Position numbers and translations under genes: made by a program
Source: Spraguea lophii
Lineage: Eukaryota; Microsporidia; Spragueidae
Direction: 5' to 3'
Length of the DNA stretch: 64,000 bases
Assembly (NCBI GenBank): GCA_001887945.1
Contig: LDOQ01000311.1
Location: forward strand, 1-64,000
Notes under the pieces: model-generated
Database searches by the model: none
Seen by the model: the letters and a program-made list of their open reading frames with translations, nothing else
Told to the model about the DNA's origin: nothing
Shown here: in pieces, positions 39,618-49,429 of the stretch
Numbering within the stretch: position 1 is the stretch's first letter
Layout: every line of letters starts with the position of its first letter

Positions 39618-41309
39618 TTATTTTTTAATATTAAACTTAATACCTATGATTATATGATCACTTGGATAATGTAAATTAGGAAACCCTATAACATTTCCTG
39701 CATACTCTTCATCCACACCACTCAACAAAGATCTTACTTCCATTTCTTTCTCATGAAATATATAATCTAAAACACCTTTATGTTCTGGTGTAAATGAAGT
39801 AAAATCTATTTCATAATCTTTATAACTGTCCATCAATTTTATATTATTTTTAAAATCATATAACGCAGAATAATCATATCCTAAAAATTCTTTTTTTATT
39901 TCTATTTTTTTATTTATTATCAAATTATATACAGCAGAATTTCTTTCTGAGTTAAAATCTCCACATAAAATGACATATCCATTGTATTTACTCTTAATCT
40001 TCTCAATCTCTTCTAATAACAGAATCGTTTGTATTAATTTTATATCAGGAGAACGAGGATCCCAATATAAATGTGTATTCACTACAATTAATCTAAATAC
40101 ACCATCTTTACCATTACCATTTCTTACCCTCTCTAGCACTGTAACTAATGCTATATTATCTCTATTGATATTTCTGTTTATTATATCATCATTGTTCTTA
40201 AATCTATTATCAGTCATTATTATTTTATTGAATTCTATATACTGGTTATACACTAATCTATATTTTTGTTTCTTCCAGAATGTAGCACATCCATCTACTT
40301 TTAATCTTTCATTTTCATTCATTCCTATACTTCTATTCTTCGGATAAAATAAAGAATCATAATTAAGCTTAGTTTCTAAAGTATCTCTAAATTTCTCCAT
40401 AAAAGAATATGTTTCCATTTCTTGTAATGCAAGAATATCCAGATTATAAAATAATAAATCATTTAACACCATTTCTGATCTATTATCCCAATGTAATATC
40501 CAAGATGGTACATACCCATATATAGATTTTCCTTCTTTTTCTTTTTTTGTATAATGAGGACATAAGATATTATAAGAACCTACACTCAAAACATCCCCAG
40601 ATTCACTATTACATACATCAATCCATGCTCTATCAATAGGTTCTTTATAATTAGTGTTATTTTCCCTACAAAACTTAATAATCCCCAATCCATTCTTTTC
40701 CAATCTTATTTTACAAAAAGGTTCTACCAAAGGATTTCCATCCAATTCAAATTGCACCAAATTATACAAAGTTCCCAATTCTACTGGCACTGAAGAAATA
40801 AAATTATTATTCAAAATCAAATATCTCAAAGAAAGTAATTTAGAAATTGAAGATGGAATAATTTTCAACCGATTATTAGAAACATTCAACACTCTTAACT
40901 CCTTAAGATTGCATATTTCCTCAGAAATACTCGTAATCTGATTATTCTCCAAATACAACTCCTTCAAAAAACGCATATAATACAAAGAAGAAGAAATAGA
41001 ACGCAAACCCTGGTTAGAAAGATTCAAACCATAATACCCATTAGAACAACTATCACATACATCATTATAAATAGCACCTGGGCACGAAAATACAGATACA
41101 CTAGAATTATTATTTTTACCTATCTCAGAATGCACAGTAGAAGCAGCTATAGACGTATTAGAACCACCATCATGATTATCACTTACACTTAACTTATTAT
41201 ACTTAGGAGCAAGAGATAAATTAGATAAATTATTATTTACATTATAATTGCATGTACAGTATCCAGATTTATTAAACTTTGGTTTTTTCTTTATATCAGA
41301 AAGTAACAT
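39618..41309 (-). CDS. CCR4: CCR4 deadenylase (LRR + EEP nuclease)
   Basis: This is the exonuclease subunit of the CCR4-NOT complex, which shortens mRNA poly(A) tails in the cytoplasm. Four to five leucine-rich repeats (about 95-205, e.g. LKELYLENNQITSISEEICN) precede the endonuclease/exonuclease/phosphatase domain (about 235-563). Catalytic motifs are present: SYNILCPHY, LALQEME (metal-binding Glu), VVNTHLYWDP, LCGDFNSE and HYPSDHI. The LRR part, which binds CAF1, shows it is CCR4 and not a nocturnin-type enzyme. TTACCCC lies three bases before the ATG. Confidence 0.95.
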   Translation of the reverse strand: MLLSDIKKKPKFNKSGYCTCNYNVNNNLSNLSLAPKYNKLSVSDNHDGGSNTSIAASTVHSEIGKNNNSSVSVFSCPGAIYNDVCDSCSNGYYGLNLSNQGLRSISSSLYYMRFLKELYLENNQITSISEEICNLKELRVLNVSNNRLKIIPSSISKLLSLRYLILNNNFISSVPVELGTLYNLVQFELDGNPLVEPFCKIRLEKNGLGIIKFCRENNTNYKEPIDRAWIDVCNSESGDVLSVGSYNILCPHYTKKEKEGKSIYGYVPSWILHWDNRSEMVLNDLLFYNLDILALQEMETYSFMEKFRDTLETKLNYDSLFYPKNRSIGMNENERLKVDGCATFWKKQKYRLVYNQYIEFNKIIMTDNRFKNNDDIINRNINRDNIALVTVLERVRNGNGKDGVFRLIVVNTHLYWDPRSPDIKLIQTILLLEEIEKIKSKYNGYVILCGDFNSERNSAVYNLIINKKIEIKKEFLGYDYSALYDFKNNIKLMDSYKDYEIDFTSFTPEHKGVLDYIFHEKEMEVRSLLSGVDEEYAGNVIGFPNLHYPSDHIIIGIKFNIKK

Positions 41310-41630
41310 AAGGGGTAAGATGATTTTTGTTTTATTAACAAATATTTGTTACCGCGAAAGAGAAAGAATATTGATAGCATGATATAGGATATAGGATATA
41401 ATAGAGTGAGAATACTATAATGATAAAAAGAATAAGATATATTATATTAATATTAAAAAAATATAATATGATAATAAAAAGAATAGAACAAATAATGATA
41501 ATAAAATATAATATTGATAATTTATTTTTCTATACTCTCATTGGTTTTATATTTTTATTAATTATTTATGTTATTAATTTATCTATTACAGATATGAAAC
41601 AATTATATAAAACAGATTATTTAACCCTTC
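41310..41630. other. Divergent promoter region between CCR4 and the ArfGAP gene
   Basis: The two genes are transcribed apart. A 73-codon frame at 41420-41641 with one hydrophobic segment lies here and overlaps the ArfGAP start by 11 bases. It has no C-run and I do not call it. AACCC lies four bases before the ArfGAP ATG. Confidence 0.4.
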
Positions 41631-42770
41631 ATGAGTTTTAATAAGAAAATAGAAGATAGTAAAGAAATACATATGAAGATTAATAATAATAAAAATGATA
41701 ATACAATTGATATGAATATTAATGATGATGATAATAAAACTAATATGGATAGTAATAACATTAAGAATATTGCTACTACTACTAATACTAATATGGATAG
41801 TAATAACATTAAGAATATTGCTATTGCTACTACAACTAATATGAATGATAATAACATTAAGAATACTACCACTACTAATATGAATACTACCACTACTAGT
41901 ACAACTAAAACAACTACAACCAATAACAATAATAATACTACCACAGTTACTAAAACAGATAATATAAATATTTCTTATAATGCATTAACAAAGAATCTTT
42001 CACAACTTTCTTCTAACAAATACTGTATAGATTGTTCTACTATCAATCCACAATGGGTATGTATATCACATGGTATATTTATATGTTTAGAATGTGCTAG
42101 TAACCATAGATCTTTTGGTGTGCAAATAAGTAAGGTTAGATCTATAAATATGGATACTTTTGATATTAAGAGTTATACTACGTTAGAATTAGGTGGTAAT
42201 GAGAATATAAAAAAATATTTAAAAGATAATAATATGGAGAATGTACCAGTGAGGGAGAAATATAGAATGAATGAATTAAAAATTTATAGAGAAGCATTAT
42301 TAAAGGAAGTAAATAAGAAATTGGGTATAATTGAAGAGAAGCGTAATATTGTATCTGTAGGAAGTAAGAAAAGAAGTAATGGTTATAATAAGAATAGAAT
42401 TAATTATGATAATAATAAAGATAATACTATGGATAAGATTACTTCTATTATTAAAGAGAATGCTATTCTTATAAAAGATAAATCTATATATTATTCTGAA
42501 GTATTACATGAAACAGTTATTAAACCAGTAGGACAGGTAATAGTGGAGAAGAGTAGGAGTATAATCAATAGAATAAAAAATAATGATGTAGAAGATAGAA
42601 ATACAGTAAGAGAATGTATACAAGGATATAATAATAGTTATACTGATAATAACAGTTATAATAGTAACATAACTAATAATACTAACAGTTATAGTAATAA
42701 TAATAATAACAGTTATAATGATGGTAATATAAATAAGAAGAAAGATGATAATTGGGATAATTGGGAATAA
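41631..42770 (+). CDS. GCS1: ArfGAP (GCS1/ArfGAP1-like) with Asn/Thr-rich extension
   Basis: This GTPase-activating protein for Arf acts in Golgi-ER vesicle traffic. The zinc finger is complete: Cys132-x2-Cys135 in YCIDC, then 16 residues, then Cys152-x2-Cys155 in ICLEC, with the arginine finger Arg160 in NHRSFG. The preceding LTKNLSQLSSNKYC matches the usual ArfGAP1 N-terminus, so the 105 residues before it are an unusual low-complexity extension (Asn, Thr, Asp). DNA repeats inside it (starting ATGGATAGTAATAACATTAA, at 41743 and 41791) suggest slippage. The C-terminus ends in DDNWDNWE, like the tryptophan motifs in this family. Confidence 0.87.
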   Translation: MSFNKKIEDSKEIHMKINNNKNDNTIDMNINDDDNKTNMDSNNIKNIATTTNTNMDSNNIKNIAIATTTNMNDNNIKNTTTTNMNTTTTSTTKTTTTNNNNNTTTVTKTDNINISYNALTKNLSQLSSNKYCIDCSTINPQWVCISHGIFICLECASNHRSFGVQISKVRSINMDTFDIKSYTTLELGGNENIKKYLKDNNMENVPVREKYRMNELKIYREALLKEVNKKLGIIEEKRNIVSVGSKKRSNGYNKNRINYDNNKDNTMDKITSIIKENAILIKDKSIYYSEVLHETVIKPVGQVIVEKSRSIINRIKNNDVEDRNTVRECIQGYNNSYTDNNSYNSNITNNTNSYSNNNNNSYNDGNINKKKDDNWDNWE

Positions 42771-42892
42771 TACAATAAAATAAAATAATTAATATTTTAT
42801 AAAAAAAGAATAAAATAAAAATTTTTAAAAATTATATATTTTATAGGTTATTATTATTTTTAAAATATTTATTTTATTTTTTATGCCCATAA

Positions 42893-45103
42893 ATGAACGA
42901 TAATATTAAAAATAATGATATTAAAAAGAATGATATAAAGAAAGTAAAAAGTAATGATATTAAAAATGATAATAAGACTAAAGAAAATACTAATATCAAA
43001 AAGAATGATATAAAGAAAGTGAAAAATAAAGATATAAACAATAATAATGATACAAAGAAAGCAAAGAATAATAAGACCAAAGAAAATAATGATATTATTA
43101 AAAAAGAAGAAAAAGAGAAAGAAAGAAATATTAAAAAGAATGATATCAAAAAGAAAGTAAAAAATGATGATATAAACAATAATACTGATACAAAGAAAAT
43201 GAAGAAAGTAAAGAATAATCAGACTAAAGAAAATAGTGATATTAAAATTAAAAAGAAGAATACAGATATAAACAATAATAATGATAATACTAATACTGAT
43301 ACAAAGAATACAAAAAAAGTAAAGAATAACGATATAAACAATATAAACATTAACAATAAAATAATTAAATGTAAAGAAATATATGCTACAGATAAAAATA
43401 TAAAAAATATTTTATATATAAAAAATTATAAAGATAATAATTATAAGAATATATATATTACCATAGGTAGAAGAGTATTAGATATAAATAATAATAAATA
43501 TATAAAAATATCATCAGATATAAATAAAATAGAATATAAAAATAATATAATAGCAATAGTAGATATTATAGGAAATATAAAAGTATATAAAGATAATAAT
43601 AGTATAAGATATATAAAAAATAATAAACCTATAGGATGTATATCTATAGGTAATAATAATAGTGATAGTGATATAGAGAGTAATAGTAGTATAAAGAGTA
43701 ATAATAAAGATAACAATGATAACAATAATAATAAAGATACAAACAATGACAGTGATAATAATCATAAAGTAATAAACTATTTAGTATATACAATAGACAA
43801 TAAAGTAATAATAGATAATTATATAGATAACATATCATATACACATAAAGATAAAATAATAAGTATAAATACATATAAAAATTATATTATATCATATTCT
43901 ATAGATAATAGATTAATTGTATATAATAAAGATAATAGAAAATATATTCAATATAATACTGAGAATATTATAGGTAATGGTATAAAGATAAAAGTTATAG
44001 GAGATAATATATATTTTATTAATAAGAATAATATATTATATTATAATATTAATGATATTATAAATGATAATAATGATATATCTAATGAGTGTGTGACCAT
44101 TCCTAACCCTTGTAATAATTATAAATTTAATAATAATATAGATAATATATTTTATAATAATAATATTTATATTTTAAGTAATAATATAATATATATTATG
44201 TCTAAAGAATTATATATGATAAGATATATAAGCTTGGGTATAAGTATAAGAGATATAATAATAGATAATAATATAATATATTTATTAAGTAATAATAGTA
44301 TATATTCTTATATTGATAATAATGTATTAAATGGTTATAATGTAGATGATAATAATATGTTAAATGGGTATAAGGGTGATGTGTTAAAAGATGATGTGTT
44401 ATATAAATCTAGGTTTTATAGGAAGGAAATGATAGATATAGAAGAAATAGATAATAGTTATAAGAAATATGATATTATAGAAAGATATTTAAATAATTAT
44501 GAATATAGGAGAGCGTATAAATATTATTTGGATAATAATAATACTAATGGGGATGTAATTATAGGTAATAGTGATATATTGATATTTATATTAAAATATG
44601 TATATGAGAAAAGGAAGTTAAAACAGATATTAGTGGATAGTAGTGTAATTGATAGTATATTTGTGTTATTTAATTATTATTTTAATAGAAATGATAATAC
44701 TTATGTTCGTAATAATGATAATAAATATAGTAATATAAATGATGATAGTATAGATGATGAGAATGGTGATGTAGATGATAGCGATAATAAATATAATAAT
44801 ACAAAGAATAACAAATATAGCAATATAAACGACGAAGATGATGGTGATAATATCACTGATAATCCTAGTATTGCTATGAATAATAATGTTAATGATATCT
44901 TGAATATTAGAAGTGCCGGTGCTAAAGATAATTATTTACTTTCTATATTTATTGAAATTTTTATAATATTGTTATCTATGCATAGAGAGATAATAGAGGA
45001 TAAATATGAAGAAGAAGTTAATTTGTTGAGAGAATTAATAGATAGGGAAGTTTCTATGGAAGAGAAATATATTTATTTAGATGGTTATATAAGTAATATA
45101 TAA
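42893..45103 (+). CDS. UTP15: UTP15-like small-subunit processome protein
   Basis: UTP15 is part of the UtpA (t-UTP) subcomplex that starts pre-rRNA processing in the nucleolus. The 736-aa protein opens with about 150 residues of Lys/Asn/Asp repeats (NDIKKNDIKKVK-like). A degenerate beta-propeller follows, without typical WD dipeptides. The C-terminal part matches the UTP15 C-terminal domain: IIERYLNNYEYRRAYKYYLD (cf. LRKFxYxxALDxAL), ILKYVYEKRKLKQILVD and the last helices REIIEDKYEEEVNLLREL. Low-complexity insertions are scattered throughout. ATGCCC stands four bases before the ATG. The last 84 codons and the following 5S gene are duplicated at 52.8 kb. Confidence 0.6.
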   Translation: MNDNIKNNDIKKNDIKKVKSNDIKNDNKTKENTNIKKNDIKKVKNKDINNNNDTKKAKNNKTKENNDIIKKEEKEKERNIKKNDIKKKVKNDDINNNTDTKKMKKVKNNQTKENSDIKIKKKNTDINNNNDNTNTDTKNTKKVKNNDINNININNKIIKCKEIYATDKNIKNILYIKNYKDNNYKNIYITIGRRVLDINNNKYIKISSDINKIEYKNNIIAIVDIIGNIKVYKDNNSIRYIKNNKPIGCISIGNNNSDSDIESNSSIKSNNKDNNDNNNNKDTNNDSDNNHKVINYLVYTIDNKVIIDNYIDNISYTHKDKIISINTYKNYIISYSIDNRLIVYNKDNRKYIQYNTENIIGNGIKIKVIGDNIYFINKNNILYYNINDIINDNNDISNECVTIPNPCNNYKFNNNIDNIFYNNNIYILSNNIIYIMSKELYMIRYISLGISIRDIIIDNNIIYLLSNNSIYSYIDNNVLNGYNVDDNNMLNGYKGDVLKDDVLYKSRFYRKEMIDIEEIDNSYKKYDIIERYLNNYEYRRAYKYYLDNNNTNGDVIIGNSDILIFILKYVYEKRKLKQILVDSSVIDSIFVLFNYYFNRNDNTYVRNNDNKYSNINDDSIDDENGDVDDSDNKYNNTKNNKYSNINDEDDGDNITDNPSIAMNNNVNDILNIRSAGAKDNYLLSIFIEIFIILLSMHREIIEDKYEEEVNLLRELIDREVSMEEKYIYLDGYISNI

Positions 45104-45779
45104 TAAATAATATTAGAATTATTTTATAATTTTTTATGTTTTATTGGAAATTAAACTTTTAGATTGTAGGATATACACTTTATGTATTCTGGGTTAAGAG
45201 TTAAAATGACTTTTATTTTATATAACAATTTATCTGATATATTGATAGGTGATGATCGACGATTAGTTTATACGTGATCGAGTATGATAGATGAAACTGT
45301 TTTCGTCTATGTAAATAGATTTTTTAAATGAATTATACTATTTTTTAAGACCTTTATAATCTTTATAATCTTAAATTATGCGGTAATAGTTAAACTATAC
45401 ATGTTTATATTAATACGGAATATTCGAACTAAAACAGATACGGCCATATCTACTGAAAATCACCGGATCCCGTCCGATCTCCGAAGTTAAGCTAGTAAGA
45501 GCCATGTAAGTATTAAGGTGGGCGACTACTTGAGAAAGCGTGGTGCTGTATTTTTTATTTTTTTTAATTATAATAATATTATTTTAAACAATTTACTTTT
45601 CTCTGTATCATTATTATAGTAATTAATATTTAGGATTATTTTAAACTGTTATAATTAACCAAAAATAATATGTTGTTTAAAGTAAATTCATGATATATTA
45701 CAATTATTATTTATATAATAATAATATATGTTTTTTATCAAACATCTTGTTGTATGATATTTTACTCTATAATATTGTT
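44851..45779 (+). repeat. Segmental duplication 1, source copy (UTP15 tail + 5S rRNA + flank)
   Basis: This segment recurs at 52808-53595 and continues at 55256-55525, interrupted there by a 1.66-kb insertion. Both copies hold the end of UTP15, the 5S rRNA gene and the same downstream AT-rich flank ending CTCTATAATATTGTT. The copies differ by scattered substitutions and by an indel of roughly 110 bp (near 45720 versus 55366-55470). Confidence 0.9.
45437..45552 (+). rRNA. 5S ribosomal RNA
   Basis: About 116 nt matching the eukaryotic 5S pattern: GATACGGCCATATCTACTG at the 5' end, CCCGTCCGATCTCCGAAGTT, GCTAGTAAGAGCC, GGTGGGCGACTACTTGAGAA and the closing GTGCTGTATT. The 5' GATAC can pair with the 3' GTATT. 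The internal A-box and C-box region of the polymerase III promoter (AGCTAGTAAGAGCC and onward) is present, and a T-run directly after the end would serve as terminator. Dispersed single 5S genes of this kind are known from microsporidia. Confidence 0.95.
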
Positions 45780-45944
45780 GGAGTTGAGAGACCGTAAGTG
45801 TGTTCCTTTTGAAAATAGTTATTTTTTTGCTAAAAGATCGTTTTAACTTTTAAAAAAGTATATAAAAGAGATTTTGATGGTAAAAATTGATGTTATTAAT
45901 AGGATAGAATTAATTTCATTGATGAGAAAATCATAAGTTTTTTT

Positions 45945-46580
45945 GTCTATTTGGTGGATTCGGGTATTTTGAAAAAATCGGAAAAATGTTCTAAATGTAA
46001 AAATGTATTGAAACTGATGATTGATGAAGACCTAAACAAATGGTTGTTGAATTGTACAATTTCAAATGCACAAATACTTCATTTTCTACCCAAAAAAAAC
46101 ATTATTATATGGTTTGAAGACATTTTTATCGAAAATTTTATTGGTAATTTACGATATTTCAAAAAAAAACAAAAAAAAATTTAAGAGAAAACAGTATTTC
46201 TAATATTGCCTATGTAAATGTTACTAATATATTATGGAATAAAATAAAATATCGACCAAAAAAAGAATAAGAGGGGGAAAATAAACAGCTGAGGTCGATG
46301 AAATTTATCTTACAAAAATAAGTAAAATAAAGATAAAATAACAAAAAAACAATGGTGTGTTGGAGTAGTATGTAGAGAGGCAGAAAGTGTTTTTTGGAAA
46401 ATAACTACTAAAAGAAATGTAACAAAACGTAAAAAGCGAACAACCACTATTCCTAACCCGTGGAAAACGGTTATACTTTATTGATTAGAATGGATTATTT
46501 TCGTTATAGCGTAAATAACCTAGGAATTTTGTAAATCTAAATAACCTTGTAATTCGCACATAAAACATAAAGAATAAATG
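45945..46580 (+). pseudogene. Merlin/ISXO2-like transposase relic
   Basis: The N-terminal zinc-ribbon-like part KSEKCSKCKNVLKLMIDEDL lies in an open frame at 45951-46184. Then, after stops and frameshifts, come AEVDEIYLTKI at about 46290 (cf. VEIDES), WCVGVVCREAESVFWKI at about 46350 (cf. WVFGxxxRxxxxVF) and a last piece NSHIKHKE near 46553. The second catalytic Asp region is unreadable. Non-functional. Confidence 0.6.
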
Positions 46581-46613
46581 GGAACAAATGAAATATTTTT
46601 TAATAACAAGAGA

Positions 46614-47102
46614 TTTTTTACGAATGAAACTTTTATTTATCAAAGCTTCCTGGCCGGTTGCGGCCTACCATGGTCTGAGACCTTCGGTTCCTCGAGCGAA
46701 ATTAAACTTGTACTAACTGGTTTCGCTACAGATATGCATTAATCTCATCTTACCTTATGCTCCAGAGTGTTAGGATTTTGCGTCTGGTGCGCGTCGCCGC
46801 CCCCACTTCCAGCTCTTAAGGAATTCCCAGCCTCTTTCGTTGCATAGTATTGGCCGAGTCACTAATCAATACAGGGATTGCAACTACATCAGCTGAACAC
46901 TACTTTAATCTAGTAGCGGGGCCGTCATACAAGGCACAGCTATGCTGCGCTATCGAAACCTCACCCACTCAACAACCTTTTTCTTCTCTTCTCCGTTTAT
47001 TATTATTCTTTTTTTGTTTTGAAAATTTTTCTGGATGAGGGATTCGAACCCGCCAGGCTTCGGGTTTGGTTACCACCCCACGACCACTGGGCCGGGCGGG
47101 AC
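46614..47102 (-). mobile_element. SINE copy B, full length, minus orientation
   Basis: Nearly identical to copy A at 20.4 kb and copy C at 54.3 kb, with intact A box and B box. It is flanked by TAATAACAAGAGA (46601-46613) and TAATAATAAGAGA (47103-47115), a 13-bp target duplication with one difference. It lies inside a Merlin-type element. Confidence 0.87.
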
Positions 47103-47434
47103 TAATAATAAGAGAATTTAATAGAAATAAAAATATAAAAAATTATATAGAAAATATTTTTATTTATATGAAAAAAATGCTCATTTTCCGCATTATTGGA
47201 CTTATTAAAGGTTATTTGATGGATTTATTTTCTTTTAAAACTATTCATATACCTTTTTTGAAAGTTAAAACGACTTTTTACCTATATTTTATCTTCGGAA
47301 TATTAAAATGTATAACTTTATTAATTTAAAAATATGAAAATAATTTTATTAATAAAATAATAATAAATAAACTATAAAACAAGTATATTATAATTGATAA
47401 AGTATACATTTCATTACTTCAAAAATAATATATT

Positions 47435-47451
47435 CTGTAATATTTTTACAG
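47435..47451. promoter_or_regulatory. Conserved palindrome upstream of secreted orphan gene
   Basis: CTGTAATATTTTTACAG is a 6-bp inverted repeat with a 5-base loop, 119 bp before the ATG at 47554. The same 17 bases occur 117 bp before the paralogous gene at 56613. It may be a binding site or simply shared descent, since the flanks are also duplicated. Confidence 0.35.
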
Positions 47452-47553
47452 ATTGTATCGTATAATAATGTTTCTATCTAAAAAAGTATTATTTATATAA
47501 TATTCTTTATTTTAATTATTAAAGTCTATTTAATCGTATAAAAAAACAATATC

Positions 47554-48195
47554 ATGTATTTGTTAGTTTTTTTTATTTCGCTGATTTATTCTACTACGAG
47601 TCTTGTTGGTTTTACAAAATACATTCTTGATTACGGTAAACAACTTAAACAGTGTTCTGATCTTACAGATATAGATTTGAATAAAGCCATTTCAAATATG
47701 GCAGTAAGACATAAGCATAGATTGAAAATTGCTATGAAACAATTAAAAGCTCGAGATGAACCTGAGGATAGTTTAACTGTTTTGACAAAAGCATTTGGTG
47801 AAGCATGTGAGATGACATTGTTTGGCAATAGGATAAAAGCTGATAAAAAAGATGGTTTGATTAAATTAATAAAAGATGATTTGGTTTTTGGAGAGATAGA
47901 ATTTTTAATGGGTATATATAATATTTCATCAATTTTTAATGCTGATAAGATTATGGGAAAAACACCCAAAGATATGTTTGATGAGTATTGTGAAAATTTG
48001 ATTTCTTTTATAAACAATGATGCTTGTATTTATCGAAACACGATTCAAATGATGGCCAATCATATGAGTGAGATAGATAAATTGTATGATGATCTTATGA
48101 ACAATTATATAAATCATTTAAATGAGATAAATATGTCTAAATCTATATTGTATGATATGGGAATAGAAGAGGTGCCGTTGGGGTTGAAAGATTAA
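47554..48195 (+). CDS. Secreted orphan protein, paralogue of a pseudogene at 56.6 kb
   Basis: I do not recognise the 213-aa family. It starts with a clear signal peptide (YLLVFFISLIYSTTSLVG). The rest is helical, with conserved Cys and charged residues (MAVRHKHRLKIAMKQLKARD, FLMGIYNISSIFN). There is no C-terminal hydrophobic tail, so it is likely soluble and exported. No C-run precedes the ATG; AACAATATC does. The second copy at 56613 differs at many positions and is frameshifted, so this one is the likely functional member. Confidence 0.65.
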   Translation: MYLLVFFISLIYSTTSLVGFTKYILDYGKQLKQCSDLTDIDLNKAISNMAVRHKHRLKIAMKQLKARDEPEDSLTVLTKAFGEACEMTLFGNRIKADKKDGLIKLIKDDLVFGEIEFLMGIYNISSIFNADKIMGKTPKDMFDEYCENLISFINNDACIYRNTIQMMANHMSEIDKLYDDLMNNYINHLNEINMSKSILYDMGIEEVPLGLKD

Positions 48196-48227
48196 AATGG
48201 ATATTCTTTTATATTTGAGTTTTTTTC

Positions 48228-48683
48228 ATGAAACTTTTGTTTATTAAAATTTCCTGGCTTGCCGCGACCTATCATGGCCTATGATCTTTGGTTCTCAAAG
48301 CACGTTTAACTTCTACTAATTGGCTTAGCTACAGATACATATTAATCTTATTTTATCTTATGCTTCAAAACGTTGGGATTTGATGTATAATGCACGTTAT
48401 TACACATTCTCAGCTTTTTTAGAAATTTCTAGTTTATTTCTTAGCATAATATTGACTAGCTATAAATAAATGTACTGATTGCAATTACACTAGTTAAACA
48501 TATTTTAATCTAATAATGGGCCCGTTATATAAAACATAACCAATGTTACGCTATCGAACCCTCATTCATTCAACGATCTTTCTCTTTATTTCTGCTTTTA
48601 TTTTTTTTTAAAATTCTTCTGGATGATTATCGAACCAGCTGCTTAGGATTTGGTTACCATCCCAGACCACTGGACCAGGCTAG
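48228..48683 (-). mobile_element. SINE copy, minus orientation, diverged
   Basis: The 3' end matches intact copies (TTCCTGGCTTGCCGCGACCT near 48249), as does the body (48470-48560). The head near 48610-48683 keeps TTTGGTTACCATCCCAGACC but its B box is damaged. It sits just after the secreted orphan gene. The duplicated region at 57.3 kb has a SINE in the same place, so this insertion predates that duplication. Confidence 0.8.
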
Positions 48684-48689
48684 CTCTCA

Positions 48690-49425
48690 AAAAATTCCAG
48701 ATCCATATTTTTTTTCATAAAAAACAATTTTTGTTTTGAAAAGGTTTTGCAAAGTTTAATTATAAAAATTAAATAAAATAAATTTATTGGCGTGTTTGAT
48801 TTCTTTTTTGAGGTAAGCAAAGTCAACAACCTTGAAATTTTTTATAATCATACTGGTATAGAAATCGTTTTCGTTGCAAAGTATACAATAAATCTACATT
48901 TTTGCGATATTTTAGAAAATTTTTATCGTTACTCAGATATCATTAAACTTTTAAATATTCAAATTAACTCTTTATTTTTAAATAAGTAAATGTATCTTGA
49001 TGTTCAAATTTAAATTAATAGAAATCTATACGATTTATAAAAGGTATATAAATATAATAAGACGATGGTATGCTTTCCAATCAAATAATAATTAAAAAGA
49101 AAATTCTTATTTTATTTGTTACAATAAAAATAATCAGTATTTAGATAAATAAAATAAACCTTAAAAACAGCTATTGTTCAGCTTTCAATATGCACGACCT
49201 ATAAAATTCCAGGAATATTATTAATTAATGATTGACCATCTAAATTAATTAAAACCCGAAAATACCGAAAATTTAAAACAAATTTTATATTGCAATGCGA
49301 ATATAAGATTATGCTTTTATACTTTGTATATTTCTATGTGTAGATTTGGATGTATTATTTTTTACAGTTTCGCATATTTATCCAACCACATAGTATTTTA
49401 TTTATAACCAAGACAATTACATACA
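48690..49425. other. Intergenic or decayed DNA
   Basis: An open frame of 65 codons at 48792-48989 (IEIVFVAKYTINLHFCDIL) may be a gene fragment, but there is no C-run and no known family. The rest is AT-rich without supported features. Confidence 0.35.
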
Positions 49426-49429
49426 CGAA

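Larger units (their letters stand above)
45829..47283 (+). mobile_element. Merlin-type DNA transposon, dead, with a nested SINE
   Basis: Long imperfect terminal inverted repeats of about 46 bp bound this element. The left one (45829 on, with TCGTTTTAACTTTTAAAAAA) matches the reverse complement of 47235-47283 (TCGTTTTAACTTTCAAAAAA). Inside lies a Merlin/ISXO2-like transposase relic (45945-46580) and a full-length SINE in minus orientation. The SINE lies between the transposase remnant and the right inverted repeat, so it landed in an existing element. Confidence 0.7.

Noticed and set aside
41420..41641. 73-codon frame with one hydrophobic segment upstream of ArfGAP
   Set aside because: It overlaps the ArfGAP start, lies in a divergent promoter and has no C-run. 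A short upstream frame is possible but unsupported.
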